Positions 26,133 to 33,877 of a DNA stretch of 64,000 nucleotides are shown here, one piece after another (the stretch's first letter is position 1; each line of letters begins with the position of its first letter). The stretch spans positions 1 to 64,000 of the forward strand of contig NZ_JAULSA010000012.1 of the NCBI RefSeq assembly GCF_030518235.1. Direction: 5' to 3'. This DNA comes from Saccharibacillus sp. CPCC 101409 (GTDB lineage: Bacteria > Bacillota > Bacilli > Paenibacillales > Paenibacillaceae). A program made the position numbers and the translations under genes. The notes beneath the pieces were generated by a model that worked only from the letters and a program-made list of their open reading frames with translations, searched no databases and was not told the DNA's origin.

Positions 26133-26929
26133 CGGCAATTCTGGGCCTGATGGCGCTGCTGTCGGGATGCGGCGTGCAGAACGGTGAAATCACCAGTTCC
26201 ACGCCGGGCTTTTTCAATCATTACGTCGTATTCCCGATCTCTTATCTGATTCAGCATCTGGCCCAGTGGACCGGCGGCAGCTACGGCATCGGGATTATCC
26301 TGATTACGCTGATCGTGCGGCTGGTACTGTTCCCGCTGATGCTTCGTCAGACGCGCTCGCAGCAGCAGATGAAAGCCAAGATGAACGTGATGCAGCCGCA
26401 TCTCGACGCTTTGAAAAAGAAATACGAAGACAAGAAAGACGCCGCCGAGCAGCAGAAGATGCAGCAGGAGATGATGGCGCTCTACAAAGAGCATAATTTC
26501 AACCCGCTGAATATCGGCTGCCTGCCCATGCTGATCCAGCTGCCGATTCTGTCGGGGCTGTACACCGCGATTCGCCTGACGCCGGAGCTGTCCACGCACT
26601 CGTTCCTGTGGTTCAAGCTCGGTCAGCCGGATTGGATACTTGCGATTCTGGTCGCGGTCATTTATCTAGTCCAGGCCAAAGTGTCGCAGTACAGCATGAC
26701 GCCGGAGCAGCGCAAGCAGATGGCGATCATGGCTTACATTTCGCCGCTGATGATGCTGTTCTTCTCGTTTAGCGCTCCATCCGCCATGCCGCTGTACTGG
26801 ACGGTGAGCGGTACGTTCCTGCTGGCGCAAACGCTGCTGTTCCGTAAAATGTACCCCGCAGCGCCGGCCCTGGACGCCGCGCCCGTGGACACGAAGCCTT
26901 CCAAACCGGTCAAACCGGCGAAGGCTTGA
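26075..26929 (+). CDS. yidC: YidC/Oxa1 membrane protein insertase paralogue, 284 aa
   Basis: Inserts membrane proteins, alone or with Sec. The signal segment ends in the lipobox ALLSGC (Cys ~29), as in SpoIIIJ/YqjG. Five later membrane helices include IVRLVLFPLML with the conserved Arg of the hydrophilic groove, then a charged C1 loop with KKKYEDKKDAAEQQKMQQEM. Length fits Gram-positive YidC. It is not next to rnpA/rpmH in this window, so it is probably the second, regulated paralogue. Its ribosome site is predicted to be masked by a hairpin. Confidence 0.92.
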   Translation: MENAKGFIFKSAKGKFLALTAILGLMALLSGCGVQNGEITSSTPGFFNHYVVFPISYLIQHLAQWTGGSYGIGIILITLIVRLVLFPLMLRQTRSQQQMKAKMNVMQPHLDALKKKYEDKKDAAEQQKMQQEMMALYKEHNFNPLNIGCLPMLIQLPILSGLYTAIRLTPELSTHSFLWFKLGQPDWILAILVAVIYLVQAKVSQYSMTPEQRKQMAIMAYISPLMMLFFSFSAPSAMPLYWTVSGTFLLAQTLLFRKMYPAAPALDAAPVDTKPSKPVKPAKA

Positions 26930-26937
26930 TCAGACGC

Positions 26938-26992
26938 AAGCGGGCGGCTGTCGGAATATTCGAATAAATGAAGACTCGTCCCGCCCGCTTTC
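26938..26992 (+). terminator. Hairpin/terminator after yidC
   Basis: AAGCGGGCGG pairs with CCGCCCGCTT across a ~33-base loop. A second GC-rich stretch ending in GGGCTTTTTCG follows to 27025 and may help termination. Confidence 0.6.
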
Positions 26993-27027
26993 GCCAGGCT
27001 TTTGCCTGCGGAGCGGGCTTTTTCGTT

Positions 27028-27191
27028 TAGGGCGTGTACGCAAACTCCGAAGGAAGCAGATTGAGCTGAATTTTCGTTCTCATCAAGGAACTTTTCCGAA
27101 GGCGTGCCGGGGCACGTCAAGGGAACGTGACGCCGAGGAGGGCGAAAAGGCAGCTAAAGATGCACGTCGCTGAGTTTGCGTACACGGCCTA
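27028..27191 (+). repeat. Dispersed hairpin element R1, copy B
   Basis: Ends TAGGGCGTGTACGCAAACTC and GAGTTTGCGTACACGGCCTA are near-perfect inverted repeats. The middle GAAGGCGTGCCGGGGCACGTC matches copies A and C. The 38-bp tandem unit present in A and C is absent here. Terminal bases differ from copy C in both arms together, so pairing is kept. Confidence 0.8.
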
Positions 27192-27311
27192 GATTTGTGT
27201 AAAAAGACGCACAGGCCTTTCTTCGGCATAGGGATATAATGGAAGTGGATTTCAATGTGAAAAGACCGGCCGTAATCAAAGCGAGTTTGCTTGGAAAAGG
27301 GGGAATAGGCA

Positions 27312-28163
27312 ATGAGCGTGATCAAGTCGAATCCATTCGATACGGAGGAAACGGGCAGCCGGCAGGGAATCGGAAAAGCGAGCGAAGCGAAACTTTTGCA
27401 GGTGGAAGGCGAAGCGGTCGAAGTCGAGCGGGCGGTCACGCAGCGGGGAGAACTCAAGCTCCAGCGGCGCGGCGAACATTACGAACTGATTAGCGGCGGT
27501 TCTTTCTTGATGGCCACGTATAACGGCGAGTCGGAAAGACTGCTCGTCAGCGCCGCGCTGGACGTCTGCCGAACCGATTCGGCGCACGTGCTGATCGGCG
27601 GACTCGGCGTCGGCTATTCGCTGGCGGAAGCGGTGCGGCATCCCCGCTGCGGACTGGCGACCGTTATCGAGATCGAGGACAAAGTCATCGAGTGGAACCG
27701 GCGGTTTCTGCACGTTTACTCGAATGACGCGATCTTCCATCCGCGGGCCCGGGTGATCTGCGCCGATCTGCTGGAGTGGATATCGGAGAGCGAGGAAGCG
27801 GGCGAGCGGTACAATGCGATCTGCCTGGATATCGACAACGGCCCGGACTGGACGGTGTTCGAATCGAACGCGGCGCTGTACGGGGACGGCGGCCTGGATA
27901 CGTTGTACCGTCTGCTGGCGCCGGGCGGCGCGCTGTCGTTCTGGAGCGCATCGCGCTCGCCCGAACTGCTGCTGCGGCTGGAGCGCAAGTTCGGACAAGC
28001 GGAGGAGATTGCGGGAGCAAAGCCGGAGCGGGGGGAACCGGATTATGTGTATGTGGGGCGGAAAAGGGAATATAGACAAAGTTGCTGCTTCGCTGTTGAC
28101 CGCCTGCCGACTGCAAGCACGTCTATCGAGCCGGGCAATGATGCAAATCCGCAACAAATTTAG
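27312..28163 (+). CDS. Spermidine synthase-like methyltransferase-fold protein, 283 aa
   Basis: A Rossmann-type class I methyltransferase or aminopropyltransferase domain. VLIGGLGVGYSLAEAV is the nucleotide loop, TVIEIEDKVIEWN the acidic residue after strand 2, and NAICLDIDNGPDW the catalytic-side segment. Related proteins are annotated as spermidine-synthase-like, but the polyamine-binding set is not clear, so activity is uncertain. The last ~8 codons and the stop (from 28140) lie in repeat R4, so the C-terminus may have been replaced. ATG 27312 follows a weak GGGGGAATA site. Confidence 0.7.
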   Translation: MSVIKSNPFDTEETGSRQGIGKASEAKLLQVEGEAVEVERAVTQRGELKLQRRGEHYELISGGSFLMATYNGESERLLVSAALDVCRTDSAHVLIGGLGVGYSLAEAVRHPRCGLATVIEIEDKVIEWNRRFLHVYSNDAIFHPRARVICADLLEWISESEEAGERYNAICLDIDNGPDWTVFESNAALYGDGGLDTLYRLLAPGGALSFWSASRSPELLLRLERKFGQAEEIAGAKPERGEPDYVYVGRKREYRQSCCFAVDRLPTASTSIEPGNDANPQQI

Positions 28164-28326
28164 ATGATTTTCTTGGTTTTGCTGCCAATGCTGCATATCG
28201 GCACTATTTTTTGCGGTATGTCGTCCAAATAAGCGTATGGGGCGGATCATGCCGCTTTTTTGATGCCGATTTGCAACAATGCTCTCTATATGTTATCCGT
28301 AGTGCTTATTTTGTTGCGGATATGCA
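28140..28326. repeat. R4: four alternating copies of a CCGCAACAAA motif
   Basis: Units of the type GATGCAnATCCGCAACAAAnTTAG appear at 28140-28163 (+), 28204-28225 (-), 28262-28284 (+) and 28303-28326 (-). Alternating orientation lets neighbouring or outer units pair into hairpins. The first and last units are the best match and define the ends. The stop codon of the upstream gene is inside the first unit. Confidence 0.6.
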
Positions 28327-28348
28327 CAAATAAGATAGGCGCCGATTT

Positions 28349-29029
28349 CTAGAATGTTGTAAATGCCGTGCTTTGAAGCGTGTAACCGACCGTATATTTA
28401 CCTTCCGCGCCTCGAACGGGAGCAAACAAGCCGCGTTCGCACAGCAGGCGCATAATCTTGACAGAGGCTCGATAGTTCAACCCGAATTGTTTGCGCAGAT
28501 CGGTCGGGCGGATCGGCCGTCCCAATGTGCAGGCCAGACGAACAATCGAGAATTCGCCGATATGTTCGTTGGAAGATTCGGTTTCGTTTGTCCGCAGCGT
28601 TTTTTGAAATCGGGCCATTACCATTCGCAGCAGGGTGATGCACAGCTCCGGCCGATGAGCGACATCGTCGTAAGCGAAAGAAATAACATGAAATCCCATA
28701 GCGCTCAAGAACGTTTCCCGGTTTAGTTCGGTGCAGAATTTACGGCGATCCATGTCTTGAATGTGTGAACCGAAGCCTTTGATCTCGATTACAATCTTGG
28801 CGCCGGCGGCAATCCAAACGAAATCGCAAAAGTAACGCAGCCCGCGCCAGTCCAACACTTCGTACTCCGGGTGCAGGTGATCGAAATTTCCTCTAAGCGG
28901 CCACCAGACATTCATGCAGAACAGCCGCTCCGCTTCCCGGTGTCCCCGTGCCAATCTGTCCCTGCGTTCACCCGTTCGTCCGGCGAGATGCCGAGCGATA
29001 AAAGCGTCGTGAGCTTGAATAAATTCCAT
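28349..29029 (-). CDS. Putative PD-(D/E)xK nuclease-fold protein with C-terminal winged helix, 226 aa
   Basis: Residues ~60-90 read LRYFCDFVWIAAGAKIVIEIKGFGSH: an Asp, then a strand with Glu-x-Lys, the active-site pattern of DUF559/Vsr-like endonucleases. The C-terminal ~80 residues (VRLACTLGRPIRPTDLRKQFGLNYRASVKIMRLL in segments) resemble a winged helix. ATG 29029 follows AAGGAG. It stands alone between R4 and the trp gene. No methylase or toxin partner is adjacent. Function is inferred from motifs only; a repair or defence nuclease is possible. Confidence 0.55.
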   Translation of the reverse strand: MEFIQAHDAFIARHLAGRTGERRDRLARGHREAERLFCMNVWWPLRGNFDHLHPEYEVLDWRGLRYFCDFVWIAAGAKIVIEIKGFGSHIQDMDRRKFCTELNRETFLSAMGFHVISFAYDDVAHRPELCITLLRMVMARFQKTLRTNETESSNEHIGEFSIVRLACTLGRPIRPTDLRKQFGLNYRASVKIMRLLCERGLFAPVRGAEGKYTVGYTLQSTAFTTF

Positions 29030-29061
29030 TTTAAATTCTCCTTTTCATTTCGCCTAAAACC

Positions 29062-29096
29062 AAAAAACGCCCCGGCCGCATTCGGAAGAATGGGCG
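29062..29096 (-). terminator. Terminator downstream of the anthranilate synthase gene
   Basis: On the minus strand CGCCC and GGGCG enclose ATTC/GAAT, then a T-run. It lies between the anthranilate synthase gene and the putative nuclease gene. Confidence 0.6.
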
Positions 29097-29238
29097 GGAC
29101 GTGCTTCGTCTCGGATCGTGATTAAGTTGAAAAATACGGTTGGCAAATTTGCTTTTTGCCGACGACTGGCGCTAAACTTGCTTCCTGCCTATTATAACCG
29201 AAAGCCGCTCCCGCAGCCAGCGGAGAATCACCCGGCGC

Positions 29239-31470
29239 TTAACGCGCCGACGCTTCGCTCCGGCTTGCCGCCCGCATAAAGTTATCGATAATGCGGTGGC
29301 CGATCCGGCCGCCGGCGGTCAGCAGCGATTCGGGGTGGAACTGCACGGCGTAGACCGGCAGCTCGCGATGGCGGACGCCCATCACGACGCCGTCTTCGGA
29401 GCGGGCGGTTACTTCCAGGCAGTCGGGCATATGTTCGGCGTACAGCGAGTGGTAGCGGCCGACTTTAAAAGGCTCGTCGATGCCTGCGAACAGCGGGCAG
29501 CCCGCGGACGTTTCGACCGTCGCCGGCTTGCCGTGCTGCGGCACGTCGAGAATGCCCAGGCTGCCGCCGTAGTACTCGACGATCCCTTGCAGGCCGAGGC
29601 AGACGCCGAACAGGGGCAGTTCGCGCCCCAGCGCGAGTTCCAGCACCTCGCGCATGCGGAAATCGTCCGGCCGGCCCGGGCCCGGAGACAGCACGACGCC
29701 GTCGAATTCTTCGCCGCCGCGCAGCGTCCGCAGCGCGGACGGCGTGCGCTGGACGAGCACGTCCGCGCCCGTCTCCTTGAAGTAACCGGCCAGCGTATGC
29801 ACGAACGAATCTTCGTGATCGACGAACAGCAGGCGCTTGCCAGCGCCGGGTTTGGCATTTGCGTCCGTGTCTATGCCGTCCGCATCGGATGCGCCGCCAT
29901 CCGCCGCGGCAGCCTGGCCGCCGCGCACCGCTTTGACGAGCGCCGCGCCTTTGGTCAGCGTTTCTTCTTCTTCCTCGGCCGGAACCGAATCGTAGAGCAG
30001 GGTCGCGCCGACGCGGATCTCGGCGACGCCGCCTTTGATGCGGATCGTGCGCAGCGTGAGACCGGTATTGAGCGAGCCGTCGAAGCTGTAATAGCCGACC
30101 GCGCCGCCGTACCAGTCGCGCGGCGAATCCTCGTGGTTCTCGATCCACTGGATCGCCGCTTTTTTCGGCGCGCCGGTTACGGTTACGGCCCACATATGCG
30201 TCATAAACGCGTCGAGCGCGTCGTAGCCGTCGCGCAGCGTGCCTTCCACATGGTCGACGGTGTGGAACAGATGCGAATACGTTTCGATCTGCCGGTGGCC
30301 GATCACATTGACCGAGCCCGGTTCGCAAACGCGCGATTTGTCGTTGCGGTCCACGTCCGTGCACATATTCAATTCCGCTTCGTCTTTGCGCGAATTGAGC
30401 AGCCTGCGGATCTGCTCCGCGTCTTCGATCGGCGAGGCGCCCCGCTTGATCGTGCCCGAGATCGGGCAGGTTTCCATCCGCTTGCCTTCGACGCGGACAT
30501 ACATCTCCGGCGACGAACCGACCAGATGCTCGGTGCCGAGATTGACGATAAAGCCGTACGGGCTTGGATTGATCTCGCTCAGCCGCCGGAATACGGCGGA
30601 CGGCGCGTCCGGGCACGGCTCGTACAGGGTCTGCGTCGGCACGACTTCGAACAGGTTGCCGACCTTGAACTGCTCGATCGCGGTATCGACCAGCTTCGCG
30701 TAGCGGCCCGGCACATAGGCCGGCAGTTCGCCGGCGGAAGCAATGCGGCTGCGCAGGGAGGCGGCGTTAAGCGTCTCGGGCGTGCCGCGATCCAGTCCCT
30801 CGGTGGAGCGGCCTTCGAACGCAAAGTCGTAGCTCAGCCGGTAGGCCTGGCCGAGCTGGCGGTCGACGACGGTAATCTCGTCGGGCAGGTACAGCACGAT
30901 ATCCGGACGCTCCAGCGTGCGTTCGTGCTTGAGCGGCATCGGCTCGAACTGGAATACCAGGTCGTAGCCGAACCCGCCGTACAGGCCGAGCTGGGAATCT
31001 TCCGGCGATTCCAGCGCGTCCTTGATACTGCGAATCAGCGTGAAGATCGACGGCCGGCGCGTACGGTCTTCTTCGGACAGCAGTTCTTCCTCGTCTTCGC
31101 GGCGCAGCACGGAACCGGAAATCAGCCCGCCGGTCGTCCGCTGCAGCGCAAACACGGGATCGGCGGACAAATGGCCGAACAGAAAATCGAGCAGCGGCAG
31201 GCCGCGCTCGTTCAGCGCCTGGATCTCGAACCGCCCTCTCGACGAACGAAGTTCGATCGGCGGGTTCAGAAAACCGACGTCCCATCTCGAATAACGGCCT
31301 GGAAATTCGTAGCCGCTCGTAAACAGGGCGCCTCTGCGATTGTCGATTCCGGCAAGGATGGGATTGACCGCCTCCGACGGATCGAGAGGGGTAAGGCGAC
31401 GGGTGATGTCAAGATGGCCTCGGGTCGCATACTGCGCCGTCTGCGGCGAAAGGGTAGCATGAAATTTCAC
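29239..31470 (-). CDS. trpE: Fused anthranilate synthase (TrpE-TrpG), 743 aa
   Basis: Makes anthranilate from chorismate and glutamine. The N-terminal ~510 residues are the chorismate-utilising TrpE part: CPISGTIKRG, DVDRNDKSRVC, VTGAPKKAAIQWIE. A ~40-residue linker follows, then a class I glutamine amidotransferase with LSPGPGRPDD, FGVCLGLQGIVE (nucleophile Cys) and VQFHPESLL. Such TrpE(G) fusions are known in several bacteria and in phenazine pathways. The start is GTG 31470 with AAGGAGGAG before it; the longer ATG frame lacks a ribosome site. It stands alone without trpDCFBA, so tryptophan supply or a specialised anthranilate pathway are both possible. Confidence 0.9.
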   Translation of the reverse strand: MKFHATLSPQTAQYATRGHLDITRRLTPLDPSEAVNPILAGIDNRRGALFTSGYEFPGRYSRWDVGFLNPPIELRSSRGRFEIQALNERGLPLLDFLFGHLSADPVFALQRTTGGLISGSVLRREDEEELLSEEDRTRRPSIFTLIRSIKDALESPEDSQLGLYGGFGYDLVFQFEPMPLKHERTLERPDIVLYLPDEITVVDRQLGQAYRLSYDFAFEGRSTEGLDRGTPETLNAASLRSRIASAGELPAYVPGRYAKLVDTAIEQFKVGNLFEVVPTQTLYEPCPDAPSAVFRRLSEINPSPYGFIVNLGTEHLVGSSPEMYVRVEGKRMETCPISGTIKRGASPIEDAEQIRRLLNSRKDEAELNMCTDVDRNDKSRVCEPGSVNVIGHRQIETYSHLFHTVDHVEGTLRDGYDALDAFMTHMWAVTVTGAPKKAAIQWIENHEDSPRDWYGGAVGYYSFDGSLNTGLTLRTIRIKGGVAEIRVGATLLYDSVPAEEEEETLTKGAALVKAVRGGQAAAADGGASDADGIDTDANAKPGAGKRLLFVDHEDSFVHTLAGYFKETGADVLVQRTPSALRTLRGGEEFDGVVLSPGPGRPDDFRMREVLELALGRELPLFGVCLGLQGIVEYYGGSLGILDVPQHGKPATVETSAGCPLFAGIDEPFKVGRYHSLYAEHMPDCLEVTARSEDGVVMGVRHRELPVYAVQFHPESLLTAGGRIGHRIIDNFMRAASRSEASAR

Positions 31471-32037
31471 GTTTTCTCCTCCTTGGTAATGGAGAGAAAA
31501 GAGAAAGAAAGTGATGGATATGTCGTTGGAAAAAGGGGACTCGGCTCCGCTCAACTTTGCTCTGCTCTAGTCTCTGCTCAGGCTCTTCTGCTTGGGGCGA
31601 TACTCTCGGTAAAGCATGCGGACTCTTCCGCGGGCGTCCGGCTCTCCGGACTTACCGCAAATCATACCGGGTCGGCAGGGTCGTTGTCAACGCCGGATCT
31701 TGTCAAAGCGATATCGGTATGATCCTCACCGGCAGTACAGTCGATATCGCGATGCTGAAATATGCGGTACGGCCGGCTGCTCAAAGAAAGCGCGGTTGTC
31801 CGGGAGTCCGGCAACGCCTGGGCCGAACTCGTCGATCCGGCTTCCCGGGTTGTCGTCGGCCGTGCGATGATCGAACCGTCCGCGGCTTCGGCCGTGTCCG
31901 GAATACCCGGAAAAAGGAAAAAGCCGCGAATGAGCCGCCGAGTGCAGATGCGGCGCCGCGGCACAACCCATAGAAAGCGCAAAAACGGCTGCCCGGAAAG
32001 GCGGCCGTTTTTCTTTTGGCAAAATGCGAAAAGAGGC
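31471..32037. other. Gene-free stretch between trpE(G) and the CDF exporter
   Basis: The leader of trpE(G) has low-complexity AGCAGA-like repeats near 31560-31600 but no T-box or Trp-codon leader that I can recognise. GCGATATCG (31708) and CGATATCGC (31742) form an inverted pair. Frames of 100-140 codons here lack ribosome sites and do not resemble known proteins. Confidence 0.4.
31981..32012. terminator. Bidirectional terminator upstream of the CDF exporter
   Basis: AAAAACGGCTGCC pairs with GGCGGCCGTTTTT around a six-base loop. No obvious gene ends at it, which may mark a lost gene. Confidence 0.75.
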
Positions 32038-32093
32038 TTGTATCGGGTAAAAGAAAAGAATAAAATAAACATATGAACAATTGCTCATATGTT
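32038..32093 (+). promoter_or_regulatory. Promoter and CzrA/SmtB-type operator of the CDF exporter
   Basis: TTGTAT (32038-32043), 17 bases, TAAAAT (32061-32066). Directly after it, AACATATGA (32068-32076) and TCATATGTT (32085-32093) form a perfect inverted repeat, giving ATGA-N8-TCAT. The same spacing recurs before the P-type ATPase. Repression by the ArsR-family protein at 33247 is the natural reading. Confidence 0.8.
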
Positions 32094-32114
32094 TATGGGA
32101 AGAAGGGATAAAGA

Positions 32115-33146
32115 ATGAATTCGAAAGAACCGCACCGGCATTCTTCCGGACAAAACGGCCGTCACGGTCATGAACACGACCGCGAACATTCGCACAGCCG
32201 CGGATCGGGCGGACACACCCATCGGCACGGTCACGGCCATAACCACTCGCATACGCACGGCGCCAACAAAAAAGCGCTCAAGCTGTCCTTTTTCCTGATC
32301 GCTTCTTATATGATCGTGGAAGTGATCGGAGGCTTGATGACGAACAGCCTGGCGCTGCTGTCGGACGCGGGTCATATGCTGAGCGACGCGGCCGCGCTGG
32401 GATTCAGCCTGCTCGCGATGATCTGGGGCGAACGCAGCGCCAGTAGCGCCAAGACTTACGGCTATAAACGATTTGAAGTCCTGGCCGCTTTCCTGAACGG
32501 AATCGCGCTGCTCGCGATCTCGCTTTACATTTTCTATGAAGCGTTTCGGCGTTTCTCCGATCCGCCCGGCGTCATGAGTTCGGGCATGCTGACAATCGCG
32601 GTGATCGGCCTGTTGGTGAACGTAGCCGCCGCCTGGATCCTGATGAAAGGCGATACGTCGGAGAATCTGAATATCCGCAGCGCTTTTCTGCATGTGATCG
32701 GCGATCTGCTCGGCTCCGTCGGGGCGATCGCCGCGGCGCTGCTGATTATGGCGTTCGGCTGGAATCTGGCCGACCCGATCGCGAGCGTGATCGTCGCGGT
32801 GCTGGTGCTGCTCAGCGCTTACCGGATCACGCGGGACTCGGTGCATATCCTGATGGAAGGGACGCCGTCCGGAATCGACGCGGAAGAGATTCGCGCGCAG
32901 CTTTCCGATATCGAAGGCGTCCGCGGCGTGCACGATCTGCATATCTGGTCGCTGTCCTCGGACGTTCCGCTCCTGAGCGGACACCTCGCGCTCGAACAGA
33001 CCGAATCGGGACCGCGGGTTATGCGCGAGGCGCGCCGGCTGTTGACCGAAGAGTTCGGCATCGGGCATATTACGATTCAGCTCGACCCGCCCGGAGAAGA
33101 ATGCCGGGTCGGCGAAGAAAGCTGCCGCAGTTTTTTCGTTCATTGA
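32115..33146 (+). CDS. czcD: CDF-family zinc/cobalt/cadmium exporter (CzcD type), 343 aa
   Basis: A proton-coupled metal exporter of the cytoplasmic membrane. The first ~50 residues are His-rich (HRHGHGHNHSHTHG), a metal-gathering segment. Six membrane helices follow. Site A residues lie in ALLSDAGHMLSD (helix 2) and FLHVIGDLLGS (helix 5), the HxxxD / DxxxD-like set of zinc CDFs. The C-terminal cytoplasmic domain has VHDLHIWSL. It is driven by an ArsR-type controlled promoter and ends next to the regulator gene on the other strand. Confidence 0.92.
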   Translation: MNSKEPHRHSSGQNGRHGHEHDREHSHSRGSGGHTHRHGHGHNHSHTHGANKKALKLSFFLIASYMIVEVIGGLMTNSLALLSDAGHMLSDAAALGFSLLAMIWGERSASSAKTYGYKRFEVLAAFLNGIALLAISLYIFYEAFRRFSDPPGVMSSGMLTIAVIGLLVNVAAAWILMKGDTSENLNIRSAFLHVIGDLLGSVGAIAAALLIMAFGWNLADPIASVIVAVLVLLSAYRITRDSVHILMEGTPSGIDAEEIRAQLSDIEGVRGVHDLHIWSLSSDVPLLSGHLALEQTESGPRVMREARRLLTEEFGIGHITIQLDPPGEECRVGEESCRSFFVH

Positions 33147-33163
33147 AAGATAGGGCTGTACAA

Positions 33164-33199
33164 ACAAAAAAAGAAGCACCCGGCAAAGGGAACTTCTTT
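33164..33199 (-). terminator. Terminator of the arsR-type gene
   Basis: On the minus strand AAAGAAG pairs with CTTCTTT, followed by a run of T. It probably also helps end czcD transcription. Confidence 0.7.
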
Positions 33200-33246
33200 G
33201 TAACCGACTTTGTTTTTGCCGCGCCGATGGAAACACCCGCGTCCGA

Positions 33247-33636
33247 TCAGCCGTGCCGCAGATGCTGGAGCGTCTGCGCAAAGATTTCTTCCACATGGCG
33301 GTCGTCGAGCGAATAGAATACCGTTTTGCCGACTTTGCGGCGTTTGACGATGCGCGTATTGCGCAGATAACGCAATTGGTGCGAGACCGCCGACTGAGTC
33401 ATATCGAGCACGATGCACAGGTCGTGGACGCACAGTTCTTTTTGCAGCAGGGCATAGATCAGCCTGACCCGCGTGGGATCGCCGAGCGCTTTGAACAGTT
33501 CGGCCATATCGATAGCGGTGGAATCGTCCACAAAATTTTCTTTGATACGGACCAGCGTTTCCCGGGGAGCCGCGCTGTCCGCGCCGTCGTGACCGCATTC
33601 GTCTATCGTTTCTTCGCGTAACGCTTCCTGCTTCAC
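33247..33636 (-). CDS. ArsR/SmtB-family metal-sensing repressor (CzrA-like), 129 aa
   Basis: A winged-helix repressor: ALGDPTRVRLIYALLQKELCVHDLCIVLDMTQSAVSHQLRYLRNTRIV covers the HTH when read in segments, and GKTVFYSLDDRHVEEIF is the wing and alpha-5 region. The C-terminal helix has DDRHVEEIFAQTLQHLRH with the Asp/His ligands expected for the alpha-5 zinc site of CzrA/SmtB. ELCVHDLC also offers Cys ligands near alpha-3, as in CadC/CmtR, so metal range may be wide. Start GTG 33636 follows GGGAAGG. Flanked by its two probable targets. Confidence 0.88.
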   Translation of the reverse strand: MKQEALREETIDECGHDGADSAAPRETLVRIKENFVDDSTAIDMAELFKALGDPTRVRLIYALLQKELCVHDLCIVLDMTQSAVSHQLRYLRNTRIVKRRKVGKTVFYSLDDRHVEEIFAQTLQHLRHG

Positions 33637-33742
33637 GCTTCATCACCTTCCCGTATCCGTCGTGCTTCCATTATACCAAAAATCGTTGGCGTTACGAATA
33701 GGCAATTTTTTGCTGCGAGATTGGAGACCGACCTTTAAAGCT

Positions 33743-33798
33743 TTGACTTCCGGAAAAAGGAGGGCTATAATCGAACTAACACATGAATATATGCTCAT
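33743..33798 (+). promoter_or_regulatory. Promoter and operator of the P1B-type ATPase
   Basis: TTGACT (33743-33748), 17 bases, TATAAT (33766-33771), a near-consensus sigma-A promoter. ATGA (33783-33786), eight bases, TCAT (33795-33798) lies over the expected transcription start, with the same spacing and the same TGC before TCAT as the czcD operator. Confidence 0.8.
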
Positions 33799-33877
33799 AT
33801 ATAATTCGTAACTTTTTCGAATAAAACGGCGGCCGGATACGGCCCAGGCGTCTGGAGAAAGATAAGGAGGAATCGCA

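Noticed and set aside
31471-31620. T-box or Trp attenuator in front of trpE(G)
   Set aside because: No GGTGG-type T-box core, no run of Trp codons, and no clear terminator/antiterminator pair found.
31762-32076. 104-aa frame upstream of czcD
   Set aside because: No ribosome site, it runs through a bidirectional terminator and the czcD promoter, and shows no family resemblance.
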